DNA of 35,167 nucleotides from Verrucomicrobiota bacterium (GTDB taxonomy: Bacteria > Verrucomicrobiota > Kiritimatiellia > RFP12 > UBA1067). The stretch spans positions 1 to 35,167 of the forward strand of contig JAEEZC010000242.1 of assembly GCA_016288465.1 (NCBI GenBank), in the 5' to 3' direction. Below the pieces are notes generated by a model. The model saw nothing but the letters and a program-made list of their open reading frames with translations, did not search any database and was not told the DNA's origin. The position numbers and the translations under genes were made by a program. This document shows positions 9,315-17,360 of this stretch, in pieces. How positions within the stretch are numbered: position 1 is the first letter of the stretch; each line of letters begins with the position of its first letter.

Positions 9315-10079
9315 ATGTCAGGTCACAGCCACTGGGCTACAATCAAGCGCGCGAAGGGCGCGGCGGATGCGAAGAAGGGAAAGATCTTCTCGAAACTCGG
9401 CAAGGAGATTACGATCGTCGTCAAGGCGAAGGGCGGGAATCCCGACAACAACCCGACCCTGCGCACGCTGATCGCGAAGGCGAAGGCGGCGCAGATGCCG
9501 AACGACAACATCGACCGTGCGATCAAGAAGGGAACGGGCGAGCTCGAGTCCGCCGAGATGGTGGACGCCCAGTACGAGGGCATCAAGGGCGGCACGGCCG
9601 TCGTCGTGCGCGTGCTGACCGACAACAAGAACCGCGCCGCGGCGGAGGTCTCGAACGTGTTCAAGAAGAACGGCCTCGAGCTTGCGAAGCCCGGCAGCGC
9701 TTCGCGCCTCTTCGACCGCATGGGCCAGATCATGATTCCCGCGGCGGACGGCGTGACCGAAGACAAGGTCATGGAGGTCGCTCTTGAGGCTGGCGCCGAG
9801 GACGTGCTTTCCGAGGACGGCGGCTTCACGGTCAAATGCCAGCCTAACGACTTCACGACGGTGCTTGAGGCCGTCAAGGCGGGCGGCATTGCGGTCGACG
9901 AGGAGAACTCGAACGTGGGTCTCGTGCCCAACATGACGAACCCCGTCTCTGACGTCGCGGTTGCCAAGGCGATCAACAAGTTCGTTGAGATGCTTGAGGA
10001 CCTCGAAGACGTTCAGGACGTCTACACGAACATGGAGACGACCGACGAGGTCGACGCAGCCCTCGAGGCCGAGGGCTGA
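9315..10079 (+). CDS. YebC/PmpR-family protein
   Basis: A 254-residue member of the YebC/TACO1 family, close to the usual 240-250 residues. Members act as DNA-binding regulators or as translation factors that relieve ribosome stalling. The N-terminus SGHSHWATIKRAKGAADAKKGKIF is the most conserved stretch of the family, split here as SGHSHWATIKRAKGAADAKK followed by GKIF. NPTLRTLIAKAKAAQMPNDNI-type sequence and GGTAVVVRVLTDNKNRAA follow. A strong AAGGAG is placed 8 bases before the ATG. It lies between infA and the activator gene. Confidence 0.92.
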   Translation: MSGHSHWATIKRAKGAADAKKGKIFSKLGKEITIVVKAKGGNPDNNPTLRTLIAKAKAAQMPNDNIDRAIKKGTGELESAEMVDAQYEGIKGGTAVVVRVLTDNKNRAAAEVSNVFKKNGLELAKPGSASRLFDRMGQIMIPAADGVTEDKVMEVALEAGAEDVLSEDGGFTVKCQPNDFTTVLEAVKAGGIAVDEENSNVGLVPNMTNPVSDVAVAKAINKFVEMLEDLEDVQDVYTNMETTDEVDAALEAEG

Positions 10080-10109
10080 GAGGTCTCGTCACGCCCCGGT
10101 CCACTGCCG

Positions 10110-11648
10110 ATGAATGACAGACTTGCGACCGAGATAGCCGTTCTGCGCGAGGTGGCTTCCGTCGTCGCGCGCGAACGCAATGTGCGCCGCCTCCTTGAGA
10201 CGGCGCTTGGCATACTCGAGCGGAGCATGGGAATGCTCCGCGGCACTTTCACGCTGCTTGAGGGCGACGAGCTTCGGATAGTCGCTTCGGCAAGAAAGCT
10301 TAATGCCGAGGAGAAGTCCCTGGGCCGGTACCGAATCGGCGAGGGCATCACCGGCCTTGTGGCGAAGACGGGACGGTCCGAGGTGGTATGCGACGTCCGC
10401 AAGGACCGTCGCTTCCTCAACAGGACGAAGTCCCGCGACGCGAACGAGGCCCTTTCGTTTGTGTGCGTTCCTCTGGTGCACAGAGGGCAGATAATCGGAA
10501 CGCTCTCCGCCGACCGCGCGATGACTGGCAACACCGGCGATCTCGTGCGCGACGTGGAGCTTCTTGAGATACTCGCCAATCTTGTTGCGGAGGCTGCGTT
10601 CGTGTGCCGTGAGGAGGTTGCCGAGCGCGAGGAGCTGATGAGCGAGTACAGGGTTCTGCGCGGCATGGTGTACGAGAACCCCGGGCGTCTCATAGGCAAC
10701 TGCCCTCAGATGCGAGACGTCTACGAGCAGATACGGCAGGTGGCTTCGAGCGGCGCGACTGTGCTGATACGAGGCGAGAGCGGCACGGGCAAGGAGCTTG
10801 TCGCGCAGGCGATCCAGAGCCTTTCCCAGCGCGCGGACAAGCCTTTCGTGGTGCTTAACTGCGCGGCGCTGCCGGAGTCTCTGGTCGAGTCCGAGCTCTT
10901 CGGCCACGAGAAAGGGGCGTTCACGGACGCGCGCGAACGGAGAATCGGGCGGGCGGAGGCGGCGGACGGAGGGACGCTCTTTCTCGATGAAATAGGCGAC
11001 CTTTCGATACCGGTGCAGGTCAAGCTGCTGCGGTTTCTCCAGGACCGGACGTTTTCGCGCGTCGGTTCCAACGAGCTGCTCAAGAGCGACGTAAGGTTCA
11101 TCGCTGCGACGAGCCGGAATCTGGAGGATCTCATGGAGCGGAAGCTGTTCCGCGAAGACCTGTACTACCGGCTTTCAGTGTTTCCGATCGCGCTGCCGCG
11201 CCTGGCGGACCGAGGCGACGACGTCGAGACTCTTGCGCAGCATTTCCTTGCGAAGATGCGCGTGAAGTACGAGAAGAAGGTCGTAAGGTTCTCCGTGCCG
11301 GCGCTCAATGCGCTCAAGGCGTATTGCTGGCCCGGGAACGTGCGCGAGCTGGAGAACTGCATTGAGAGGGCGGTCTTGACGACTAAGGACGACTGTGTCC
11401 ACAGCTACAACTTTCCGGCGGCGATTCAGACTGAGGAGTTCGCCGAGGATCCGTTTGGCGGCGGTGCGACGCTCACTCTCGACGAGCAGGTCACGGCCTT
11501 TGAGAGGCGGCTTCTGGAGGATGCCCTCAAGCGCAACAACGGCAATCACAGCGCCGCAGCGCGAGAACTTGGCATATCGCCGAGGATGATGAGCTACAGG
11601 CTGAGCAGAACGGGATCGGGCGCATTCAGGGGCGGCAGGGGAAAATGA
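10110..11648 (+). CDS. NifA-like sigma-54 type activator (GAF-AAA+-Fis)
   Basis: A 512-residue bacterial enhancer-binding protein. An N-terminal GAF sensor domain (about 20-165) is joined to an AAA+ domain (about 190-415) with Walker A GESGTGKE, Walker B GGTLFLDEIGDL, the arginine-finger region FREDLYYRLSVFPI and WPGNVRELENCIERA. A Fis-type helix-turn-helix closes it (NHSAAARELGISPRMMSYRL, about 475-495). The sigma-54 contact loop reads GAFTDA (residues 269-274) instead of GAFTGA. The order of domains is that of NifA, but nothing here points to nitrogen fixation. It overlaps hisH by 4 bases (ATGA), so it is coupled to histidine genes. Its target promoters are unknown. Confidence 0.88.
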   Translation: MNDRLATEIAVLREVASVVARERNVRRLLETALGILERSMGMLRGTFTLLEGDELRIVASARKLNAEEKSLGRYRIGEGITGLVAKTGRSEVVCDVRKDRRFLNRTKSRDANEALSFVCVPLVHRGQIIGTLSADRAMTGNTGDLVRDVELLEILANLVAEAAFVCREEVAEREELMSEYRVLRGMVYENPGRLIGNCPQMRDVYEQIRQVASSGATVLIRGESGTGKELVAQAIQSLSQRADKPFVVLNCAALPESLVESELFGHEKGAFTDARERRIGRAEAADGGTLFLDEIGDLSIPVQVKLLRFLQDRTFSRVGSNELLKSDVRFIAATSRNLEDLMERKLFREDLYYRLSVFPIALPRLADRGDDVETLAQHFLAKMRVKYEKKVVRFSVPALNALKAYCWPGNVRELENCIERAVLTTKDDCVHSYNFPAAIQTEEFAEDPFGGGATLTLDEQVTAFERRLLEDALKRNNGNHSAAARELGISPRMMSYRLSRTGSGAFRGGRGK

Positions 11649-12232
11649 CTGCGATAATCGACTATCGTGCAGGAAACCTTACGAGCGTCAGGAACGCGTT
11701 CGCTGCGCTAGGCGCTGAGGCTGTTGTGACGCGTGATCCCGCGGCGATCGCTAGTGCAGATCGTGTGGTCTTTCCCGGCGTCGGCGCGGCGAGGAGCGCG
11801 ATGGACAATCTGAGCGAACTGGGGCTGGTGAATGCCGTGAAGTCCGCCGCGATGTCTGGCAGGCCCTTTCTCGGCATCTGCCTTGGCATGCAGATTCTTT
11901 TCGACCACTCAGACGAAGACGGAGGCGTGGACACTCTGGGCGTGCTCAGGGGACGCGTAATGCGATTCCCGAGGGTCCCCGGCTTTAAGGTTCCGGCCAT
12001 AGGCTGGAACGATGTTGGCGGCAGGGAGTACTACTTTGTCCATTCATACTATGCGGAACTTGTCCCTGAGACGGCCGGTGTGGCGGAGTATGCGGGCGTC
12101 AGGTTCACGGCGATGGTGAAGAAGGGCCGTTTGTGGGCCTGCCAGTTCCATCCGGAGAAATCCGGTCGCGTCGGGCTAGAGTTGCTCGAGGAGTGGTTGA
12201 AGCTTGATAATGACGGGTGTGCCAAATGCTGA
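11645..12232 (+). CDS. hisH: Imidazole glycerol phosphate synthase glutaminase subunit
   Basis: A 195-residue class I glutamine amidotransferase that supplies ammonia to HisF in histidine synthesis. It has the opening IDYRAGNLTSV, the oxyanion region PGVGA, the nucleophile Cys-79 in GICLGMQ and the His/Glu of the triad in QFHPEKS. WNDV and YFVHSYY are typical of HisH rather than of other amidotransferases. The start overlaps the activator stop, and the stop overlaps hisF by 7 bases, as expected for partners of one heterodimer. Confidence 0.95.
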   Translation: MTAIIDYRAGNLTSVRNAFAALGAEAVVTRDPAAIASADRVVFPGVGAARSAMDNLSELGLVNAVKSAAMSGRPFLGICLGMQILFDHSDEDGGVDTLGVLRGRVMRFPRVPGFKVPAIGWNDVGGREYYFVHSYYAELVPETAGVAEYAGVRFTAMVKKGRLWACQFHPEKSGRVGLELLEEWLKLDNDGCAKC

Positions 12233-12996
12233 CGAAGCGAGTTATTCCATGCCTTGATGTCCGCAACGGACGCGTCACCAAAGGCGTCAAGTTCAAGAAC
12301 AACGTCGATTTGGGCGATCCGGTCGAGATGGCGGTCGGCTATTCGGAGGGGGGCGCGGACGAGCTTGTGTTCTACGACATCACCGCGAGCGCCGAAGGCC
12401 GTCCGATAGACATAGGAATGGTCGAGGCCGTTGCAAGGGCGGTTCGAATTCCCTTTGCCGTTGGAGGAGGCATTTCGTCCCTTGCCGACATGGAGCGCGT
12501 AATTCTGGCCGGTGCGGAGAAGATATCCGTCAATTCGCTTGCCGTCAGGAATCCGCAGATCATCGCAGAAGGCGCCAGGGCGTTTGGCCGTCAGTGCGTC
12601 GTTCTCGGCATGGACCCTGTGCGCAGCGGGAAGACCCCGAGCGGCTATGAGATAACGACAAGGGGATATCGGGACTTCACCGGCATGGATGCGGTCGAGT
12701 GGGCCAGGCGTGCCGCCGATCTCGGCACCGGGGAGATTGTGGTGAATTCGGTCGATGCGGACGGGACGCGGGAGGGCTTCGAGCTTGAAATAACGCGTCT
12801 TGTCGCCGAAGCGGTGGATGTGCCTGTCGTCGCCTCCGGTGGCGCGGGACGTCCCGAGCACTTCGTGACCGTGTTCCGAGAGGCGAGAGCCGACGCCGCG
12901 ATTGTAGCGGGCATGATACATTCCGGAGAATTCACCATAGCGAGCATAAAGGACGCAATGCGCGATGCAGGCGTTCCTGTTCGCATGAGCTGGTGA
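12226..12996 (+). CDS. hisF: Imidazole glycerol phosphate synthase cyclase subunit
   Basis: A 256-residue TIM barrel that uses ammonia from HisH to form imidazole glycerol phosphate and AICAR. The catalytic Asp-11 is in KRVIPCLDVRNGRVTKG and the second catalytic Asp is in GMDPVR (about residue 130). Phosphate-binding turns AVGGGI, VASGGAG and NSVDADGT are in place. The ATG at 12226 is preferred over a GTG at 12217 because it gives the standard MLTKRVIPCLDV start. No other his genes are in the window, so the pathway is dispersed. Confidence 0.95.
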   Translation: MLTKRVIPCLDVRNGRVTKGVKFKNNVDLGDPVEMAVGYSEGGADELVFYDITASAEGRPIDIGMVEAVARAVRIPFAVGGGISSLADMERVILAGAEKISVNSLAVRNPQIIAEGARAFGRQCVVLGMDPVRSGKTPSGYEITTRGYRDFTGMDAVEWARRAADLGTGEIVVNSVDADGTREGFELEITRLVAEAVDVPVVASGGAGRPEHFVTVFREARADAAIVAGMIHSGEFTIASIKDAMRDAGVPVRMSW

Positions 12997-13005
12997 ATCG
13001 CGCCA

Positions 13006-13034
13006 TTCACGCACGGACAATTTTTTGGTATAAT
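13006..13034 (+). promoter_or_regulatory. Promoter of the secreted repeat protein
   Basis: TTCACG at 13006-13011 and TATAAT at 13029-13034 are spaced by 17 bases, with an extended TGG before the -10. The predicted start is near 13041, leaving a leader of about 34 bases with an AAAGGA ribosome binding site. Confidence 0.6.
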
Positions 13035-13074
13035 CTACTCGATACGACATACGCTAAAAGTAAAGGATCCTGAC

Positions 13075-15423
13075 ATGATACGTAAATCGTCCTTTTTTGC
13101 CATTGCCTTGTCATTCGCGTTCGCCTCGTCTGCTGATCAAGCTCCAGTGACATACGTCGACTCAAACGGCGTCTCGCAGGTCTGCAACAGCTACACCGTC
13201 GTGGACGAGAACACGACGGTGTGGTCTAACAGTTGGTATCTTGTTGCTGGTGAAGTCAGCATTGACGGGGGCGTCTTGGTTTCCAACGATGTTCATGTGA
13301 TTCTTGCCGATGGTTCCAGTCTTGAAGTGGATGCCACTGGAAGTGAAATGGCGGGCATTGAGGTTGAGAGCGGATTCTCCCTTTCTGTCTATGGACAGGT
13401 CAATGGGAGTGGAGCGCTTTCCGCCTCTGGAGACAAATACTGTGCTGGAATCGGCAGTCACAACTCTAGTGCCACTAATAGAATCGGCGGGGCGACGAGT
13501 GGCACGATTGTCATAAACGGAGGTGTGATAGACGCAAATGGCGGCGCTAGCGCAGCAGGAATTGGCGGTGGTTTTGGATGTGACGGGGGTATTGTCACGG
13601 TGAATGGGGGTGAAGTTGTCGCTACTGGAGGAATTAAGGGTGCTGGCATCGGTGGTGGCTCAGACGGCTCAGGCGGCTATGTGACAATAAACGGTGGTTT
13701 GGTGATTGCGAGGGGGGGTGAAGACGCAGATCATTATGTGGGCTCTGGCATAGGTGCAGGCGTCAAGCTTGAAGAAGAGGTGGGTGGCGGTTGGATTCAG
13801 CTTCCTGTTAACAACAGAACTTTGTTCATAGGAGCTAATGTTGTTGTTAAGACCATGGATAGTTCTAGCCAGTCTTATATTGAGCTGGAGGCTAATGCGT
13901 ACGGATATGTAGATCTTGGCGAAAGCAATGATTATTCAGAGTTGCTGATAGGAGCGACTGTTTTCGAGGACGGTTATTATCTCGTTGGAGTTTTTGACGG
14001 TGTCGATTTGCGTAACAGCATAGATGCGACACGTCGCCTGAGAGAGAATCCGAACACAAATGGCCTATATCGCATAGTGTGGACGCTTGGCGAGGGAGAC
14101 TCCTTTGAAGTGGTGAAAATACAAAATTATAGGGTTGTCACACGCTATGGGACAAACGGCGTTGCAGGGGCTGCATACGTGGTTCCGGCCGAGGAGTCCG
14201 GGATCCGAGTCTTGAGCTTTGATCCTGAAGGCGGCTCTGGAGGACTCTGCGGATGTCTTGGCACGGCAGAGTTGCCGGTAGTGACGTATGTGGACGCCGA
14301 CGGATTGACACAGACTTGCTCTGATTACCAGTTTGTGTCAGCAGACATGCGGAACTTGACGACAGGATGGTATGTTCTGGACTCCTCAAACGTGTGCATT
14401 GATGTGGGCATAATCGTTTCGGGCTACGTGAATCTTATTTTGATGGATGGAAAGTCTTTAACGGTTGAAGGAGATTCTTTCGATTATGTGGACGATGAAG
14501 GATTTGAGTATAAATCTGGTGAGGCTGGGATTTGCGTGGAATATGGCGATTCTCTTGCGATATACGGACAGGCTGGCGGTACGGGAAAAATGACGGCTAA
14601 GGGGGGCGATTTCTCTGCTGGTATTGGCAGTCGCGATTCTATTCTCTCGGGATACTCACCATGCGGCTTTATTATGATTAATGGAGGAGTAGTCAAGGCT
14701 ACAGGTGGTGATGCTGGTGCTGGAATTGGCGGCGGGTTCGGATGCGACGGCGGTACTGTAGTCGTAAATCGCGGTACGGTTGACGCTGTTGGTGGCGTAT
14801 TTCCTGATTCTGAAGATAACGCCGCTGGAATTGGGGCTGGCTTACCAGATGGCGAAGAGCCTTGCAATCCTGGCGAATTGTTCGTGGCGGAGAATATGAT
14901 GGTCAAGGCTGGTGACGAGGAAGGACAGTTGTCCGAGCTGCAGAAAGACGCGTTCGGCTCTGTTACGCTAACCGAGGCGATGTACTATGTAATACAGGCC
15001 TCCGATGATGTTCCGCCGAGTGACTGGCCGGACGTTTCCGGTCTTTCCGCTTCCGACCTTGCCGGTGCCGTGATCTCCGACATCCCCCCGGCATTTCAGG
15101 GGGCGAACGCGATATCTCTTGTCTCCTGGGCAAATGGGGCAGGCGGCGTCGCGTACGAGGACAGAACGGGCATGATTCTCGACGCTTATCTGCTCAACTG
15201 CACTAATACTGCTGAGGCGGTTGCCGCAGAGAAGCCGTACTTCAGGATAACCAAATTCCAGGTGGGTGCGAATGGCGCTGTCCAGATCGAGACGACAACG
15301 ACCAATAGCTCTGGCCGAGCGTACAACGGAAGCGTCACGGTTGAAGGCTCTGCTGCGCCGATCGGGCCTTGGGCGACAACGAATGCAACGCACCGCTTCT
15401 TTAGGGCGTTGCTTGCACTCTGA
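13075..15423 (+). CDS. Secreted glycine-rich repeat protein, internally duplicated
   Basis: A 782-residue exported protein with a signal peptide (FFAIALSFAFASSADQ). Two similar halves each open with a TYVD-DG--Q-C module (from about residues 25 and 402). Each continues into glycine-rich repeats such as AAGIGGGFGCDGG and AGAGIGGGFGCDGG with INGG turns, as in parallel beta-helix adhesins. The C-terminal 100 residues form a separate domain ending in HRFFRALLAL. The protein is probably a surface or extracellular adhesin-like or glycan-contacting factor; this is inference, and no catalytic motif is seen. Parts of the gene are visibly more AT-rich than its neighbours, which may indicate transfer. 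It has its own promoter. Confidence 0.75.
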   Translation: MIRKSSFFAIALSFAFASSADQAPVTYVDSNGVSQVCNSYTVVDENTTVWSNSWYLVAGEVSIDGGVLVSNDVHVILADGSSLEVDATGSEMAGIEVESGFSLSVYGQVNGSGALSASGDKYCAGIGSHNSSATNRIGGATSGTIVINGGVIDANGGASAAGIGGGFGCDGGIVTVNGGEVVATGGIKGAGIGGGSDGSGGYVTINGGLVIARGGEDADHYVGSGIGAGVKLEEEVGGGWIQLPVNNRTLFIGANVVVKTMDSSSQSYIELEANAYGYVDLGESNDYSELLIGATVFEDGYYLVGVFDGVDLRNSIDATRRLRENPNTNGLYRIVWTLGEGDSFEVVKIQNYRVVTRYGTNGVAGAAYVVPAEESGIRVLSFDPEGGSGGLCGCLGTAELPVVTYVDADGLTQTCSDYQFVSADMRNLTTGWYVLDSSNVCIDVGIIVSGYVNLILMDGKSLTVEGDSFDYVDDEGFEYKSGEAGICVEYGDSLAIYGQAGGTGKMTAKGGDFSAGIGSRDSILSGYSPCGFIMINGGVVKATGGDAGAGIGGGFGCDGGTVVVNRGTVDAVGGVFPDSEDNAAGIGAGLPDGEEPCNPGELFVAENMMVKAGDEEGQLSELQKDAFGSVTLTEAMYYVIQASDDVPPSDWPDVSGLSASDLAGAVISDIPPAFQGANAISLVSWANGAGGVAYEDRTGMILDAYLLNCTNTAEAVAAEKPYFRITKFQVGANGAVQIETTTTNSSGRAYNGSVTVEGSAAPIGPWATTNATHRFFRALLAL

Positions 15424-15449
15424 TCCCGCAACGTTGCCAGCTGACATCT

Positions 15450-16985
15450 ATGGACAAGATTCTCATTCTTGACTACGGCTCGCAGTACACGCAGCTGATA
15501 GCGCGTCGCATCCGCGAGTTCCACGTGTATTCGGAAATCGTTCCGTTCAACATCTCTGCGGAAAAGCTCCGCTGCCTTGCGCCCAAGGGCATAATCCTGT
15601 CGGGCGGACCCAATAGCGTGTTCGAAGAAGGCGCACCTGGCATTGACCGTGGCATATTCGATCTCGGAGTTCCGGTTCTGGGCGTCTGTTACGGCATGCA
15701 GCTGATGAGCCAGGAGCTTGGCGGCAAGGTGAAACCCGGCGAGAGGAGGGAATACGGCAAGACTGAGATGTCGGTCGTGCCGGGCAACGAGCTGTTCAAG
15801 GGCATCCCGGACAGGTTCGTCGTCTGGATGAGCCATGGTGACAGGGTGGACGAAATCCCGCTTGGATTCAAGGTCAGCGCCACTTCGGCGAACTGCCCGT
15901 TTGCTGCCATTCGCAACGAGGAAAAGCGTTTCTTCGGCATCCAGTTCCATCCTGAGGTCGTGCACACGGAACACGGCAGGCAGATACTTTCAAACTTTGC
16001 ATTCAACATCTGCCGCGCGAACGCAGACTGGCAGCTGACTACGTGGATAGATGACACGGTTGAGAGCCTCAAGCGTCAGATTGGCGGCGACGAGGTTGTG
16101 CTCGGTTTGTCGGGGGGCGTGGATTCGTCGGTTGCGGCTGTCCTGCTGCACAGGGCGATAGGCCCGAGGCTGCATTGCATTTTTGTGGACAACGGGCTTC
16201 TTCGGTACAATGAGGCGGAGCAGGTGGAGGAGATGTTCAAGTCTCGTCTCGGACTCGATCTCACAATTGCCCGAGCTGCGCAGACGTTCTATTCCGCCTT
16301 GAAGGGCCTGAGCGATCCTGAGGCGAAGCGCAAGGCCATAGGAAAGACGTTCATCGACGTCTTTGCCGACGAGGCTCGAAAGTTTAAGCACTGTCGTTTC
16401 CTTGGTCAGGGCACGATATATCCAGACGTCATTGAGAGTTCCAGTGCGCTGAAGGGACCTTCGCAGACTATAAAGTCGCATCATAACGTCGGAGGACTTC
16501 CGCCTGACCTCAAGTTCGAGCTCGTAGAGCCGCTGCGCGACTTGTTCAAGGACGAGGTCCGTGCGGTCGGCCGCGTTCTCCGCATGGCTGACGAACTGCT
16601 TGACAGACAGCCGTTTCCCGGGCCTGGGCTTGGAGTTCGCATCCTTGGCGAGGTCACTGAGGAGAAGGTCAGACTTCTTCAGCAGGCGGATCTTCGAGTT
16701 CAGGAAGAGGTTCTCAAACTTCCAAACTACAGGGACATATGGCAGACGTTCGCGGTGCTGCTGCCCGTGAAGAGCGTCGGCGTCATGGGCGACCAGCGTA
16801 CTTACGAGTACACCTGCGCCGTCAGGAGCGTGAACTCGGTGGATGCGATGACCGCGGACTGGACGCGGCTTCCTTACGAGACTCTGGCTACGATATCCAA
16901 TCGTATCATCAACGAGGTGCGCGGCATAAACCGCGTTGTCTACGACATCTCGTCCAAGCCGCCCGCGACAATAGAATGGGAGTGA
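15450..16985 (+). CDS. guaA: GMP synthase (glutamine-hydrolysing)
   Basis: A 511-residue enzyme that aminates XMP to GMP using glutamine and ATP, near the usual length of 510-525. The N-terminal class I amidotransferase domain has Cys-80 in GVCYGMQ and the His/Glu pair in QFHPEVVHTEHG. The ATP pyrophosphatase domain carries the P-loop LSGGVDSSVAA (about residue 220). The C-terminal dimerisation domain has RQPFPGPGLGVR and ends in the conserved PPATIEWE. It starts 27 bases after the secreted-protein gene, with no visible promoter or ribosome binding site of its own. No purine riboswitch-like element fits in that gap. Confidence 0.96.
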   Translation: MDKILILDYGSQYTQLIARRIREFHVYSEIVPFNISAEKLRCLAPKGIILSGGPNSVFEEGAPGIDRGIFDLGVPVLGVCYGMQLMSQELGGKVKPGERREYGKTEMSVVPGNELFKGIPDRFVVWMSHGDRVDEIPLGFKVSATSANCPFAAIRNEEKRFFGIQFHPEVVHTEHGRQILSNFAFNICRANADWQLTTWIDDTVESLKRQIGGDEVVLGLSGGVDSSVAAVLLHRAIGPRLHCIFVDNGLLRYNEAEQVEEMFKSRLGLDLTIARAAQTFYSALKGLSDPEAKRKAIGKTFIDVFADEARKFKHCRFLGQGTIYPDVIESSSALKGPSQTIKSHHNVGGLPPDLKFELVEPLRDLFKDEVRAVGRVLRMADELLDRQPFPGPGLGVRILGEVTEEKVRLLQQADLRVQEEVLKLPNYRDIWQTFAVLLPVKSVGVMGDQRTYEYTCAVRSVNSVDAMTADWTRLPYETLATISNRIINEVRGINRVVYDISSKPPATIEWE

Positions 16986-17003
16986 ATTATCGTAAATACC
17001 CCC

Positions 17004-17033
17004 TTGCGCTGAGCACGGGTTTTATGATATACT
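17004..17033 (+). promoter_or_regulatory. Promoter of the tRNA cluster
   Basis: TTGCGC at 17004-17009 and TATACT at 17028-17033 are separated by 18 bases, with an extended TGA. The start would lie near 17040, about ten bases before the first tRNA. Confidence 0.6.
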
Positions 17034-17050
17034 ACACATCACTCGATCGT

Positions 17051-17125
17051 TCGGGCGTGGCGCAGTGGTAGCGCAGTTGACTGTTAATCAATTGGTCGCT
17101 GGTTCGAATCCAGCCGCCCGAGCCA
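17051..17125 (+). tRNA. tRNA-Asn (GTT)
   Basis: The acceptor stem TCGGGCG pairs with CGCCCGA. The anticodon loop is CTGTTAA (anticodon GTT), the T arm is GGTTCGAATCC, and CCA is encoded at the 3' end. It is the first of three tRNAs in tandem. Confidence 0.95.
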
Positions 17126-17149
17126 AGAGTGCAGGCGTGACAACCTGTT

Positions 17150-17234
17150 GCACCCGTGGTGAAATTGGCATACACGCCAGATTCAGGTTCTGGTGCCGCA
17201 AGGTGTGTGGGTTCAAATCCCACCGGGTGCACCA
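17150..17234 (+). tRNA. tRNA-Leu (CAG)
   Basis: The acceptor stem GCACCCG pairs with CGGGTGC. The anticodon loop is TTCAGGT (anticodon CAG). A long variable arm, as expected for a class II leucine tRNA, is followed by the T arm GGTTCAAATCC and an encoded CCA. Confidence 0.95.
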
Positions 17235-17243
17235 AAAGAAGCT

Positions 17244-17318
17244 GGCCCCTTCGTCTATCGGCTAGGACATCTGGTTCTCATCCAGGTAAGAGGAGTTCGA
17301 CTCTCCTAGGGGCTGCCA
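17244..17318 (+). tRNA. tRNA-Glu (CTC)
   Basis: The acceptor stem GGCCCCT pairs with AGGGGCT. The anticodon loop is TTCTCAT (anticodon CTC), decoding GAG. The D arm CGTCTATCGGCTAGGAC and T arm AGTTCGACT are typical of glutamate tRNAs, and CCA is encoded. Confidence 0.93.
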
Positions 17319-17360
17319 AAGTGGTTGAATGGTGAAGACGGGTTACAAGGAGGAGGTTTA

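Noticed and set aside
15424-15449. Possible purine riboswitch before guaA
   Set aside because: Only 26 bases separate the two genes, too short for a purine aptamer.
17051-17318. tRNA cluster considered as the attachment site of the prophage
   Set aside because: The phage module begins about 6 kb away and I found no copy of a tRNA 3' end near 23 kb.
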